A stretch of DNA of 64,000 bases from Bacillus sp. OK048 (GCF_900103525.1 NZ_FNHN01000003.1:124001-188000); one strand, 5' to 3'. Counted from the first letter of the stretch, positions 8,625 through 18,438 are shown. Translations and numbers: made by a program. Notes: generated by a model from the sequence alone, not told the origin.

Positions 8625-8846
8625 TCTCTCATCCCCTTCATATGTTTTAAATTTCCTTTTTACTAACTTATGCTTGGACTTAAAATGATTGTCCGCTATT
8701 ATCACAGAATCCAAAATTAAACTTCTCTTTCCATTATTTCGTGCAGCTATAATGGTTGTTCAACATGAAAGGCTATAATTGGTGTTTTTTCGCTAAAAAA
8801 ATTATAATGAATAAAACAAAAATCCTTTTGTAGGAAAGGAGAACAC

Positions 8847-10937
8847 ATGGAGAAATTACACCCATTTAGGGAAATGATTATAAGGTTTTGGAAAAAGAAG
8901 CACCTTACCCAGCTATTTTTATTGATGATTCTACTTGCTGTCCTCGTTACCATCGTCTATTTTGGCTGGCTTGCGATGAGGGCTAATGTCCAAACTTTAA
9001 AAGAAGGGCTAAGCCAACCGACCGTCATCTATGATCATGAAGAAAAAGTCGCCACAAATGTTGCGACAAATCGAACAGCAGGTATTAAGATTGAGGAACT
9101 CCCAAAATATGTTCCAGATGCAGTTGTTGCCATCGAAGATGAACGCTTTTATCAGCATCATGGTTTTGATATAAAAGGGATCACGAGGGCTCTTTTTAAC
9201 AATTTATTTGCCGGAGAAATAACCGGTGGCGGCAGTACGCTTACTCAGCAGCTAGCTAAAAACGCCCTGCTGTCACCTGAACAAACCTATAAGCGAAAGG
9301 CTGAAGAATTATTTTTAGCGGTCAAAATTGAGAAGGTTTATAAAAAAGATGAGATCCTCCAAATGTACTTAAATCAAGTTTATTTTGGCTCGGGTGCATG
9401 GGGAATTGGAAATGCCTCCAAGAGATATTTTAATAAACCAATTAATGAAGTTACCGTCAGTGAGGCAGCATTACTCGCTGGCTTACTGCAATCACCTAAT
9501 TACCTTGACCCCACAAAAAACTATGACGTGGCAATAAACCGGAGAAATGTTGTCCTTGGTAAGATGAAAGAACTTGGTTTCATTAATGAAGAACTATATA
9601 CTGCCGCAAAAAACGAACAAATAAAGATTACTATTGGCAAAGGAAGCATTGTCGAGCGGAAATTCCCTTATTATGTTGATGCCGTTTTAAATGAAGCAAT
9701 TTCTAGATACGGTTTGACGCAGGAAGTGATTTTAACGCGAGGCTATCGCATATATACCGAATTAGATCAAAACCTCCAAACAGGGCTCGAAAAGGTCATT
9801 AACAATAAATCTCTCTTCCCGAAAGGAAAAGGAGATCAGATCTCCCAAACCGGGTCGGTTCTTATCGATCCAGCAACGGGAGGAGTGTTAGCACTTGTAG
9901 GTGGCCGTGGTGAGCATGTGTTTAGAGGTTTTAACCGTGCTACCCAATTAAGAGCCCAGCCTGGCTCTACCATTAAGCCACTTGCCGTTTATACACCAGC
10001 CCTTGAGGAAGGTTATACCTTTAATTCAGAGCTCGTTGATGAGTCTACTTCTTTCGGTGATTACAAGCCAGAAAATTTCTCAAAAACCTATCAAGGGAAA
10101 GTTCAACTGTATAAAGCGTTGGAGGAATCATTAAATATCCCAGCGGTTTGGCTCTTAAATGAGATTGGACTCCAAAAAGGTTTAGAGTCGCTTAAAAGCT
10201 TTGGATTGCCCATCGAAAAAGAAGATAACAACCTGGCTATAGCTTTAGGAGGTATGAGCAAGGGGATATCTCCGCAGCAATTAGCCAATGCGTTCTCTGT
10301 TTTTCCAAATGGCGGCAAGCGTCATGACAGCCATCTGATTACGAAAATTGTCGGTCCAACTGGAAATATTATTGCGGAACACGATCAGAAAACGACAAAG
10401 GTGACTTCTAAGGAAATTGCTGATGATATGACATCCATGCTTCTTAATGTGATAGAATCTGGAACTGGTAAAAATGCTCATATCCCGGATGTACAACTTG
10501 CCGGGAAAACAGGTTCTACCCAGCTCCCTTTTACTGATATTAGCGGGACGAAAGACCAATGGATGGTCGGCTTTACTCCTAATTTGGTTGGGGCCATTTG
10601 GATTGGTTATGATCAAACCGACCGTGAACATTATCTTCCAAGCAGCAGTTCAGGAAATGTGGTGCCACTTTTCAAAGAAATCATCAAAGAATCATTACCA
10701 TATAGACAAAATGAACAGTTTGATGTCCTTTCGGTTAATGATCAATTAGCTGGGAAAGTTCAATCAAGAGAAGAGATGAAAAAACGGGCTGAGAAAATTA
10801 GCAAGGAATTGAACGAAAACGCTCAAAAACTTGGAGAAAAGCTTCAAGAACAAGCCCCAGTTTGGAAAAAAGGCTTAGAGGATGCTTTTTACTCAATTGG
10901 AAAAAGCATTGATTCGCTTATTCAGAAATTTAAATGA
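8847..10937 (+). CDS. Class A penicillin-binding protein (PBP1A family)
   Basis: A bifunctional peptidoglycan synthase of 696 residues. It has a cytoplasmic N-terminus, one membrane anchor (about 22-44), a GT51 glycosyltransferase domain with the catalytic glutamate in EDERFYQHHG near residue 97 and GGSTLTQQLAKN, and a transpeptidase domain with the STIK active-site serine near residue 374 and the KTGS motif near 553. The tail is a charged helix without the Fn3 or PASTA extension of some paralogs. It polymerises and cross-links glycan strands outside the membrane. The ATG follows GGAAAGGAG. It resembles the PbpF/PbpG group of bacilli, but I do not assign a symbol. Confidence 0.93.
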   Translation: MEKLHPFREMIIRFWKKKHLTQLFLLMILLAVLVTIVYFGWLAMRANVQTLKEGLSQPTVIYDHEEKVATNVATNRTAGIKIEELPKYVPDAVVAIEDERFYQHHGFDIKGITRALFNNLFAGEITGGGSTLTQQLAKNALLSPEQTYKRKAEELFLAVKIEKVYKKDEILQMYLNQVYFGSGAWGIGNASKRYFNKPINEVTVSEAALLAGLLQSPNYLDPTKNYDVAINRRNVVLGKMKELGFINEELYTAAKNEQIKITIGKGSIVERKFPYYVDAVLNEAISRYGLTQEVILTRGYRIYTELDQNLQTGLEKVINNKSLFPKGKGDQISQTGSVLIDPATGGVLALVGGRGEHVFRGFNRATQLRAQPGSTIKPLAVYTPALEEGYTFNSELVDESTSFGDYKPENFSKTYQGKVQLYKALEESLNIPAVWLLNEIGLQKGLESLKSFGLPIEKEDNNLAIALGGMSKGISPQQLANAFSVFPNGGKRHDSHLITKIVGPTGNIIAEHDQKTTKVTSKEIADDMTSMLLNVIESGTGKNAHIPDVQLAGKTGSTQLPFTDISGTKDQWMVGFTPNLVGAIWIGYDQTDREHYLPSSSSGNVVPLFKEIIKESLPYRQNEQFDVLSVNDQLAGKVQSREEMKKRAEKISKELNENAQKLGEKLQEQAPVWKKGLEDAFYSIGKSIDSLIQKFK

Positions 10938-10944
10938 CAAAAGG

Positions 10945-10969
10945 AATAGCACGCCGGCGGCGTGCTATT
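10945..10969. terminator. Bidirectional terminator between the PBP gene and the ECF operon
   Basis: A perfect 11-bp AATAGCACGCC/GGCGTGCTATT stem with a 3-base loop, between convergent genes. Confidence 0.8.
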
Positions 10970-11662
10970 TTAATCAAGTAAACCATATTTCACTTTAAAT
11001 CTTGTTAAATTTTTCATCCATATATCCCCAAATAAAAGCAAGAAGAAAACATTGGATACGGAATGCATCGAATCGAATAATGAGCTGCCAGCAAAGTACA
11101 TCAATACTGCCTCAAAGGTAAGCGATGTACCTGATTGGGTTAAGGCTAGTAATCCCCAAAGGTTCATGATCCAACCGAATAAAAAACCCCAGATGATACC
11201 AAAGATGATTTTACCAAAAGTACTATTCAAGAGCTTTGTTTTTCGCAGCATACCAGCGGTTAACCCCACTAATCCCCATGCAAGCATTTGCCAAGGTGTC
11301 CAAGGTCCTTGACCGAGAATCATGTTTGATGAAAGAGCCGCAACCGCGCCAATAACTAATCCGCTTTCTGCTCCAAATACAAGACCTGACATCATAATAA
11401 CAAATGTCGTTGGCTGTACACTTGGAATACTAGCAAATGGAATCCTGCCTACTGCAGCAATCGATGCAAGTACCGCTAAAAGTACAAGTTCCCTCGGTTC
11501 AATCTTTCTCTTTTCAAAGCGAACAAGAAAAAACAAAATGGAAATGAAAATGAACCCGATACTAAACCACAAGTAATGATCTTCCCATAGGAAAGAGAAA
11601 ATTAACAGCATACAGCCTAGTAGAACAAGAATTATCGTCGCAAAGGTTCTACTGGAGCGCAT
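10970..11662 (-). CDS. ECF transporter S component (substrate-binding membrane subunit, probably cobalamin)
   Basis: A hydrophobic 230-residue protein with about six membrane segments. The core RELVLLAVLASIAAVGR ... VQPTTFVIMMSGLVFG ... ALSSNMILGQGPWTPWQMLAWG is typical of energy-coupling-factor S components of the cobalamin/cobamide-type group. It would bind the vitamin in the membrane and hand it to the EcfT/EcfA module. The ATG lies inside the end of the upstream ATPase gene (31-base overlap), so the two are translationally coupled. It is the last gene of a cobalamin-riboswitch operon, which is the main basis for the substrate. Confidence 0.85.
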   Translation of the reverse strand: MRSSRTFATIILVLLGCMLLIFSFLWEDHYLWFSIGFIFISILFFLVRFEKRKIEPRELVLLAVLASIAAVGRIPFASIPSVQPTTFVIMMSGLVFGAESGLVIGAVAALSSNMILGQGPWTPWQMLAWGLVGLTAGMLRKTKLLNSTFGKIIFGIIWGFLFGWIMNLWGLLALTQSGTSLTFEAVLMYFAGSSLFDSMHSVSNVFFLLLFGDIWMKNLTRFKVKYGLLD

Positions 11663-13284
11663 TGCTTCAAAACCTCCTCAACTGTGATCAGTGAGTAATC
11701 TGGTATATGACGAAATAGCCTTTGAATCATCGTGGAATAAAAGAAATTTCCTTTAAAGAAGTTTTCAGGTGTCTCCTCGGAGGTAATTGTACCTTGGAAC
11801 ATCATTCCACATTTCGAAGCATGCTGGGCTGCGAATTCAATATCATGCGTTGACATGATGATCGTAACTCCGTCCGAACGTAAGTCGTGAAGAATATCTG
11901 CTAAATTTTCCTTTGAAAGTGGATCTAAGCCTTTTGTCGGCTCATCAAGTAACAGGATTTCTGGCTTTCGCAGTAATATACAGGCCATCGCCGATTTTTG
12001 AAGCTCCCCGCCACTCAAATCATATGGATGACTTTTTACTAAATGGGCAATTCCAAGTTTTTCAATCAGAACATCTTTTTCTTCTTCATTCGTTAATCCC
12101 CATTTTTCGATTGTATCCTTCATTTCCATTTCCACTGTATCCTGAATGAAGAATAGCTTTGGATTTTGGGGTAAATATCCGATTCGCTTCGTAAACTCAT
12201 TATTCTTCCATGATTTCACTTGTTTATCATGAAAAAATATCTTCCCCTGTTCCGGCTTAAATAGACCACACAGTACCTTTAAAAAGGTAGATTTACCTGA
12301 TCCATTTCCACCTAACAGAGCATAGAAATCTTTCTTTCTCAAGGAAAAATTAAGTTCCTTTAATACGTCATCCGCTTTTCTATCGTATCGATAAAAGAGA
12401 TTTTTCACTTTTATTACTTCATCTTTATCTGGATTTGATCCCTTATTTTGATGGTTCGGATGAATAAACAATGTCTCTTGTTCCGTCCAGCTTCTGCCTT
12501 CTTTTACCGTTAACGGTACACTTCCTTTTCCGTTCAAACTAAAAAACAAGGATGGGATACTTGGTACAAACGTTTTAAATGGTGAATCCCAAAGTTTAGT
12601 TAAAACTGATTTAGGTTCTCCTTCCATTTGCATTTGTCCATGGTCCATCATAAGGATCCGATCAGCCAATGTGAAAACTTCCTCCAGACGATGTTCGGCA
12701 ATGATAATAGTCATACCGAATTCCTCATTCAGTCTTTTAAGCATATCTAAAAACTCTCTAGCACTCACAGGATCTAATTGAGCAGTTGGCTCATCCAAAA
12801 GTAAAACATCTGGCTGCATCAAGAGAACAGACGCTAAGTTAATCTGCTGCTTTTTTCCTCCAGACAATTCATGCGTTTTCCTGTCCAAAAGGGATTCAGC
12901 ACCAAAAAAGTTTACCATTTCTGCCACTCTGTTTCGCATTTCGTTCGTAGATAGTCCGATATTTTCTAGACCGAAAACCATTTCATGGAGCACATCATCC
13001 GCTACTACTTGGTTTTCAGGATCTTGAAAAACATAGCCAATTTGACTAGATAATCCATTCATCTCTTCTTGTGGCTTGCCCTGAAAAAGTATCTCTCCTG
13101 AAAAACTGCCATGAGGTTTGATTTCTTTCTTTAGCAGCTTTAGTAAGGTGCTTTTTCCAGATCCAGATGGTCCAATTAGAACGACAAATTTGCCTTTTTC
13201 AATTTTAAGTGAAAGGTCAAGAATGGCAGGCTCTGAACTATTTGGATATGTAAACGTAACATGGTTTAATTCAATAAACGCCAT
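11632..13284 (-). CDS. Fused double ATPase of ECF transporter (EcfA-EcfA')
   Basis: A 550-residue cytoplasmic protein with two complete ABC ATPase domains in one chain. Domain 1 (about 1-240) has Walker A GPSGSGKST, signature LSGGKKQQ and Walker B VLLLDEPT. Domain 2 (about 285-535) has GGNGSGKST, LSGGELQK and ILLLDEPT. Most ECF systems use two separate ATPases; the fused form is common in Bacillus-type dedicated ECF modules. It powers uptake through EcfT. The start overlaps the end of ecfT by 19 bases, so coupling is likely. Confidence 0.93.
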   Translation of the reverse strand: MAFIELNHVTFTYPNSSEPAILDLSLKIEKGKFVVLIGPSGSGKSTLLKLLKKEIKPHGSFSGEILFQGKPQEEMNGLSSQIGYVFQDPENQVVADDVLHEMVFGLENIGLSTNEMRNRVAEMVNFFGAESLLDRKTHELSGGKKQQINLASVLLMQPDVLLLDEPTAQLDPVSAREFLDMLKRLNEEFGMTIIIAEHRLEEVFTLADRILMMDHGQMQMEGEPKSVLTKLWDSPFKTFVPSIPSLFFSLNGKGSVPLTVKEGRSWTEQETLFIHPNHQNKGSNPDKDEVIKVKNLFYRYDRKADDVLKELNFSLRKKDFYALLGGNGSGKSTFLKVLCGLFKPEQGKIFFHDKQVKSWKNNEFTKRIGYLPQNPKLFFIQDTVEMEMKDTIEKWGLTNEEEKDVLIEKLGIAHLVKSHPYDLSGGELQKSAMACILLRKPEILLLDEPTKGLDPLSKENLADILHDLRSDGVTIIMSTHDIEFAAQHASKCGMMFQGTITSEETPENFFKGNFFYSTMIQRLFRHIPDYSLITVEEVLKQCAPVEPLRR

Positions 13285-14144
13285 TTGAACATTTCACCTG
13301 CTTCAACTAATAATGGAAAACTCAAAAATAAACCATATAAAATTAATAGACTAACATCAACTGTAGATAACTGCCAGGCTTCCATAACTGGATATATCGT
13401 TAATACACCGTAACCATTATGTCTGCCTGCAGCTAACCCGACAAACATAGTAAATAAAATGATTAAGGCGACGGTATCTTTTCTACGAAAATGAAAAAAT
13501 TCATAGGTTGACCGCCGCCCTTTTCCATATCCTCTTGCTTTCATCGAGTCGGCTGTTTGAATAGCCTCCTCTAACGAATATACTAACAATGCTTGAACAT
13601 AAAGCATCCCTGTCCTTGCTCTTGTCCGCCATTTACCCTGATTCACACTCATTCCTTTGCTTTTTTGAATCAGTATTATTTCTTCCAATCTTCTTCTCAT
13701 TAACGGTATGAATCGTAATGTCAGCATGAGTAGAATCGCAAATTGAGGCAGAAATTTTGAAAACAGAAATAATAGCTTATTAGGTGTCATGATATAGTTA
13801 TATGATATAAAGATGGCAATTACACTAATGATCGAAAGTGCGTTCATCCCGCCATAAACAAGCGCTTCTAACGTTATCCGGTGTTCCCAAATAACGAATA
13901 AAACATGCCTGCCTCTTTCGTTAAAAATAGGATTCATTAGCACAATTATCACTACGATTGACAACATTAAAAACAGCCAGCTTTTCATCCCTTTTAAGCG
14001 GTCATGAAGATAGTTAATAGCCAAAATAACTAAAAAACCAAAACATAAAAAAACAGGATGGAGCATGAACAGGAGAAGCGATAATGAGCCCAGATAATAG
14101 AAGAAAGTTACAAGCGGATGATAACGCTCAAAAGTGATTTTCAT
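13266..14144 (-). CDS. ECF transporter T component (EcfT)
   Basis: A 292-residue membrane protein with about six hydrophobic segments and the two Ala-Arg-Gly coupling-helix motifs of the family, the clearest being ADSMKARGYGKGRR near residue 205. It connects the ATPase to the S component. It is 18 bases downstream of the lipoprotein gene and overlaps the ATPase gene, consistent with one transcript from the cobalamin riboswitch. Confidence 0.92.
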   Translation of the reverse strand: MKITFERYHPLVTFFYYLGSLSLLLFMLHPVFLCFGFLVILAINYLHDRLKGMKSWLFLMLSIVVIIVLMNPIFNERGRHVLFVIWEHRITLEALVYGGMNALSIISVIAIFISYNYIMTPNKLLFLFSKFLPQFAILLMLTLRFIPLMRRRLEEIILIQKSKGMSVNQGKWRTRARTGMLYVQALLVYSLEEAIQTADSMKARGYGKGRRSTYEFFHFRRKDTVALIILFTMFVGLAAGRHNGYGVLTIYPVMEAWQLSTVDVSLLILYGLFLSFPLLVEAGEMFKWRLLN

Positions 14145-14162
14145 AATTTTTCTGCTCCAAGC

Positions 14163-14909
14163 TTATTCCGTATAGTAACACTCAATCGTATCGCCATCAT
14201 TTACTTTCATCGTGCCTATGCTTTTTGTAAGGCTGACTCCGTTCAATTCGAACACCCAGCCACTTTTTACACCATAATCAAATTCGTATATATTATCAAT
14301 GCCTTCCACATAGGCCGAAGCCCCACTGCCACGTGTTTCCATTTGAATCCCCTGTTTTTTCGTCGTTTGAAGGAGAATATCATAAATTGTATCTCCCTCT
14401 TTACTCTCGGCCTTCGTTGGAGCTAAAATAGTACCTCTGTCCTTTGGACCTTTAATCGAAATCGTAACAGTTGCAGCAGGTACCTTGGTTTCTGCAGGTA
14501 CAGCTGGTGTCGTATTTGGCGGAGTGGTGACTACCGGTGCAGCTGGTGTAGGTGGTGGTGGTACAGGTTTTGTTGTAGGTGCTGGAGCAGCTGGTTTCGG
14601 TTCTACAGCAGGTGTTGAACTGGGTGTAGCATTGCCACTTCCTTTACTAGCAGCTGGTGTATCAGTAGTTGATTTTGCCTCATCTTCAGTTGCAGTTGGC
14701 TTTACAGGATCAGCTTCCCTATCTGTCGATTGTTCACTGCCTTCATCGGCAGAGTCATTTGACTCTGCCTCTTTATCATTGACTTTACTTATCTTTTCAT
14801 TCTTTACTGGCTCATTTGAAGCCTCTTCTTTTTTACCACAGCCAATTAAACCAACTGTTACGAACAGAGAAAGTAATAGGATTGCCCCTGTTTTAAATAA
14901 CCTCCGCAT
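14163..14909 (-). CDS. DUF4430-domain lipoprotein (probable cobalamin-binding partner of the ECF transporter)
   Basis: A 248-residue lipoprotein. A signal peptide ends in the lipobox LIGC (residues 21-24). A long Pro/Thr/Ala-rich spacer (about 50-145) is followed by one C-terminal DUF4430 domain (about 150-248, with DTIYDILLQTT ... VEGIDNIYEFDYGVKSGWVFELNG). DUF4430 is the beta domain of animal transcobalamin and intrinsic factor. The protein is therefore likely to be tethered to the outer face of the membrane and to receive cobalamin from the wall-anchored protein encoded just upstream, passing it to the ECF permease. Binding has not been shown by anything in the sequence itself. Confidence 0.85.
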   Translation of the reverse strand: MRRLFKTGAILLLSLFVTVGLIGCGKKEEASNEPVKNEKISKVNDKEAESNDSADEGSEQSTDREADPVKPTATEDEAKSTTDTPAASKGSGNATPSSTPAVEPKPAAPAPTTKPVPPPPTPAAPVVTTPPNTTPAVPAETKVPAATVTISIKGPKDRGTILAPTKAESKEGDTIYDILLQTTKKQGIQMETRGSGASAYVEGIDNIYEFDYGVKSGWVFELNGVSLTKSIGTMKVNDGDTIECYYTE

Positions 14910-14936
14910 GCTATACCCCTCCTTGGTCTATTTTCG

Positions 14937-16433
14937 TTATGCTTTTCGTTGTTTGAGGTAATATACGCTTCCGACTGCCAATAATAATAGACCAAGTGCA
15001 ATCAGGTTATAGATGTTGGTAGCTGTATTGGGTATTGGATATCCAACTTGATTTACTTGGGCAGCTGGCTGTTTAACAATTGGTGCTTGTGCTTGTGTTT
15101 CTGTTTGTGTTGGTGTTGGTGTTTGTACCTCGGGATTCACAATTATAGGATTCCGCGGAAGTAATGGCAGATTATACAATGACCCCTTACCTTGTTTATA
15201 CAATTGGTATGCAACTAATGCCTGGACTCCTTGCTGGGTTGAGAACACGTCACTTACATCCCCACCCTGCCAATCAAATCCACCATCACTATTTTGAAAG
15301 GTTAATAAAAATTTTATTAAACTGCTATTATCTTTCGTAAACAACGGGCCATTTACATCTACGCCTAAGGCAGAAAGTGCAATAACCACTTGTGCAGCGG
15401 TGGAACTATTATCAATTTTGGAGTTTTGATATTGTGCTGATAAATATTGTAGTGCTAAATCAACTTTTTCTTTTATTCCGGCTTTGTCCTTATAGGGGGC
15501 AAGTGCGGTTAAAATCATTCCTGTTGTATCGATGTCACTTGTTGCGCTCTCATCCCATGCCCAGCCGCCATCAGGGTTTTGTCTATCAAGTAAATGGGCA
15601 GTCAGTTTATCTCTAGTCCAAAGAGCGTTGTCAGGTATCTCAAAACTAGCACTATCTAATGCTATTAACGCATAAGAAACACCAATTAATCCTTGTTTCG
15701 TCACATTTCCATTATAAACAGCTTCGACCAAATTATAGCCTTCAATATTTCTTGGATCCCCGCCTGCTGCAAGCAAACCTAAAATATAACGTTCTGTATC
15801 AGTAATTCTTGAAAACTTGCCTTGCTTTTCTTTCACTACCTGTTTCACACTTTCCAGATACTGGGCTGGAATTGTTTTTCCAGTTTGTTTCAAAGAAATC
15901 ACTTCAAATTCTGTAAGTGGATTACTAAGAACATATTGAGTGACAGCATCTAGTGCTGTTTGAAAATCAGCAACATCCCCTGTAACTGGTTCTTCAACTG
16001 GTGTTTCAATTTCAGGTTCATCCATTGGTTTGGTCCAATCCGTATACCGAAAACTAATCTTATCACCATTTTGAACAATGTATGAGTCTGAACCGACCAG
16101 TGCAGATTTACCGTTAATTAAAAAATTCCAAAAATAAGTTTCTCCATCCGCAGGCTTCAAGCCATAGATTCCTGTTAACATTTTTCCAAATGGGAAGTCC
16201 GTAAATTCTAAATTATCTTCCCCAACTGCCTTTATTAAAACTTCTGTGGCTGTCTCATTTTCACCAACTGCTACAGAAGTTTCAGCAAATAAGGGATTGG
16301 CTTCATCAAGTCCAATTACACTAATACTCGCCAGGTTTCCTTCTGCAGCCAATGCAGGTACTTGAACACCATATGTAAGTAATGTTAAAACAAGCACCAT
16401 GACCAACCAGATTTTTTTCTTTTGGTTTTTCAT
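14937..16433 (-). CDS. Wall-anchored transcobalamin-like protein (DUF4430 + terpene-cyclase-type alpha/alpha toroid)
   Basis: A 498-residue exported protein. A signal peptide (about 1-30, ending in ALAA) is followed by a DUF4430 domain (about 33-130), a linker, and a prenyltransferase/squalene-cyclase-like alpha/alpha toroid (about 150-420) with the repeated QNPDGGWAWDE and QNSDGGFDWQGG motifs. After a Pro/Thr/Gln linker the chain ends with the sorting signal IPNTAT, a hydrophobic segment and KQRKA. Animal intrinsic factor and transcobalamin use the same two folds, in the opposite order. It is the first gene after a cobalamin riboswitch, 27 bases before the DUF4430 lipoprotein gene, so B12 capture at the cell surface is the likely job. 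Confidence 0.85.
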   Translation of the reverse strand: MKNQKKKIWLVMVLVLTLLTYGVQVPALAAEGNLASISVIGLDEANPLFAETSVAVGENETATEVLIKAVGEDNLEFTDFPFGKMLTGIYGLKPADGETYFWNFLINGKSALVGSDSYIVQNGDKISFRYTDWTKPMDEPEIETPVEEPVTGDVADFQTALDAVTQYVLSNPLTEFEVISLKQTGKTIPAQYLESVKQVVKEKQGKFSRITDTERYILGLLAAGGDPRNIEGYNLVEAVYNGNVTKQGLIGVSYALIALDSASFEIPDNALWTRDKLTAHLLDRQNPDGGWAWDESATSDIDTTGMILTALAPYKDKAGIKEKVDLALQYLSAQYQNSKIDNSSTAAQVVIALSALGVDVNGPLFTKDNSSLIKFLLTFQNSDGGFDWQGGDVSDVFSTQQGVQALVAYQLYKQGKGSLYNLPLLPRNPIIVNPEVQTPTPTQTETQAQAPIVKQPAAQVNQVGYPIPNTATNIYNLIALGLLLLAVGSVYYLKQRKA

Positions 16434-16462
16434 TTTTCTCTCTCCCTTTTTGTTTATGCCAT

Positions 16463-16492
16463 AAAAAAATCCCCCTATAAAAGAGGGGGAGT
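16463..16492 (-). terminator. Terminator of the cobalamin riboswitch expression platform
   Basis: On the minus strand, a CTCCCCCT ... AGGGGGA stem is followed by seven T. It lies between the riboswitch aptamer and the start codon at 16433, the position expected for B12-dependent termination. Confidence 0.8.
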
Positions 16493-16567
16493 TATGTATG
16501 ATAAGAAAACGAATAAAACTTTCGTTTTCTTAACACTCCCCTATCCACGTAGGTTTTTGTGTAAAAA

Positions 16568-16732
16568 ACAGGCAGGTTTCCTGGCTCATGGTCATTGCTT
16601 CCTGCGTCTTCCCGTCATTTGACAGTGACATAATGCAAGTTGCTCCCATTTACAGTGGCGGGACCGCGTTGGCTTTTTACCAACTTCCCTTTTAAGCTAG
16701 CCTTATAAAAGACCTAGCACCTATTTTAAAAA
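16568..16732 (-). promoter_or_regulatory. Cobalamin (B12) riboswitch
   Basis: The minus strand carries the conserved blocks of the cobalamin aptamer in order: AATAGGTGCTAGG, GGGAAGTTGGT, GCGGTCCCGCCACTGT, GGGAGCAAC, TGTCACTGTC, GGGAAGACGCAGG and, at the B12-box end, ATGAGCCAGGAAACCTGCC. It precedes the surface-protein/ECF operon and should switch it off when cobalamin is plentiful. Confidence 0.95.
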
Positions 16733-16815
16733 GTTATTTTTTTATGTTGCTTTCATTATAGTAATAAGTTTTTGATTTGTATATGATTTTGTTTATAGTA
16801 GTTTTACAAAACCTA

Positions 16816-17283
16816 TTATTCGATGGTTCTTAATAAATTCGCCATTTCAATTGCTCCGGTTGCCGAATCCCATCCCTTATTTCCTGCCTTTGTTCCGGCA
16901 CGCTCGATTGCCTGTTCAATGGAATCAGTTGTTAAAACTCCAAAAATAACTGGGATACCGCTACTTAGATTAATTTTTGAAACTCCCTTAGCTACTTCAC
17001 TGCAAACATAATCAAAATGTGGAGTGGAGCCGCGAATGACAGTTCCAAGCGTAATAACAGCATCATATTTTTTACTATTCGCCATTTTTTGAGCAACTAA
17101 AGGAATTTCAAATGCACCCGGTACCCAAGCGAGATCAACATCCGTTTCGTTTACACCGTGTCTTTTGAGTGCATCCTGCGCGCCGCTTAGCAATTTACTG
17201 GTAATAAATTCATTAAATCGTCCAACCACTATTCCTACCTTTAATCCAGATCCTACTAAATTACCTTCAAAAATATTTCCCAT
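16816..17283 (-). CDS. ribH: 6,7-dimethyl-8-ribityllumazine synthase
   Basis: A 155-residue lumazine synthase of normal length, with [37 protein letters not shown] (catalytic histidine) and FGVLTTDS. It condenses the ribityl-aminouracil with dihydroxybutanone phosphate to give the riboflavin precursor and assembles into icosahedral or pentameric shells. The ATG follows AGGAGG. It is the last gene of the FMN-riboswitch operon ribE-ribBA-ribH. Confidence 0.97.
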   Translation of the reverse strand: MGNIFEGNLVGSGLKVGIVVGRFNEFITSKLLSGAQDALKRHGVNETDVDLAWVPGAFEIPLVAQKMANSKKYDAVITLGTVIRGSTPHFDYVCSEVAKGVSKINLSSGIPVIFGVLTTDSIEQAIERAGTKAGNKGWDSATGAIEMANLLRTIE

Positions 17284-17310
17284 GATAATACCTCCAACTT
17301 TCGTGTGTTT

Positions 17311-18438
17311 TTATTTTACATTTTCCTCTTGTATTTCCATTTGCAATGGAACAGTTTCTACGACTTCAAGATCATAACCTTTAATGCCCAAGATTTTTCT
17401 CGGATTATTGGTTAACAATTTCATTTTTTTAATCCCTAAGTCCTTTAATATCTGAGCACCAATGCCAAATTCACGTAAAGCTGTTTCATTCGCCTCTACT
17501 TGCAAATTACCTGCCTCCTGGTGCTTGTATGACTGCAATTTATTTATTATTCCATTACCACCTTGGCGCATATAAAGAAAGACTCCATTGCCTGCTTGTT
17601 CAATTTGACTTAATGCAGCATGCAGCTGTGGTCGGCATTCACATTGGTATGAACCAAAAACATCGCCTGTTATGCACTCTGAATGAACACGAACAAGAAT
17701 GGCTGCTTCAGGATCTATTTCACCTTTTATTAATGCCAAATGTTCTTTTTCATCCACTACGTTTGAATAGCCAGCAGCTTTAAAATCGCCAAATTCTGTC
17801 GGTAAATTTATTTCCACTTCACATTTGACCAACTTATCTTTTTTATTACGATATTCGATCAAGTCTTTAATCGTAATCATTTTGACGTTTAGCTCATCGG
17901 CAATTTTCCGCAACTCTGGAACACGAGCCATTGTTCCATCTTCATTCATGATTTCACAAATGACTCCCGCAGGTTTAGAACCGCATAATCTCGCTAAATC
18001 TACAGCCGCTTCAGTATGACCTGTTCTTCTCAACACGCCTCCTTTTTTGGCTACCAAAGGGAAAACATGTCCTGGTCTCAGGAAATCAGAAGGCTTTGCT
18101 TCTGGTTCTAGCATTTGTAAGATTGTTGCAGAACGTTCAAAGGCTGATATTCCCGTCGTTGAGAATTTGTGGTCAATACTGACAGTAAAAGCTGTTCCAT
18201 GTGCATCGGTATTATTTGCTACCATTGGAAAAAGTTCCAATTTCCTTGCTAACTCCTCATCAACCGGGACACAGATTAAGCCTCTCCCATGTGTTGCCAT
18301 TAAATTTATCACTTCTGGAGTAGCTTTTTCAGCTAAAGAGATAAAGTCGCCTTCATTCTCTCTGTCTTCATCATCACAAACAATGATGACATTACCGTTT
18401 TGTAAATCCACCAATGCTTCTTCAATTGGATCAAACAC
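17311..18438 (-). CDS. ribBA: Bifunctional 3,4-dihydroxy-2-butanone-4-phosphate synthase / GTP cyclohydrolase II
   Basis: A 375-residue fusion. The N-terminal RibB domain (about 1-200) shows [12 protein letters not shown] and [12 protein letters not shown]. The C-terminal RibA domain (about 205-375) has the zinc site in [21 protein letters not shown] and the QGGNGI loop. It supplies both branches of riboflavin synthesis, from ribulose 5-phosphate and from GTP. It is slightly shorter at the C-terminus than the roughly 398-residue Bacillus proteins. The GTG start follows GGGGAG. It lies between ribE and ribH. Confidence 0.96.
   Translation of the reverse strand: MFDPIEEALVDLQNGNVIIVCDDEDRENEGDFISLAEKATPEVINLMATHGRGLICVPVDEELARKLELFPMVANNTDAHGTAFTVSIDHKFSTTGISAFERSATILQMLEPEAKPSDFLRPGHVFPLVAKKGGVLRRTGHTEAAVDLARLCGSKPAGVICEIMNEDGTMARVPELRKIADELNVKMITIKDLIEYRNKKDKLVKCEVEINLPTEFGDFKAAGYSNVVDEKEHLALIKGEIDPEAAILVRVHSECITGDVFGSYQCECRPQLHAALSQIEQAGNGVFLYMRQGGNGIINKLQSYKHQEAGNLQVEANETALREFGIGAQILKDLGIKKMKLLTNNPRKILGIKGYDLEVVETVPLQMEIQEENVK

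Noticed and set aside
14485-14961. Plus-strand frame of 158 codons opposite the DUF4430 lipoprotein
   Set aside because: A mirror of the Pro/Thr/Ala-rich linker; low complexity and no ribosome site.
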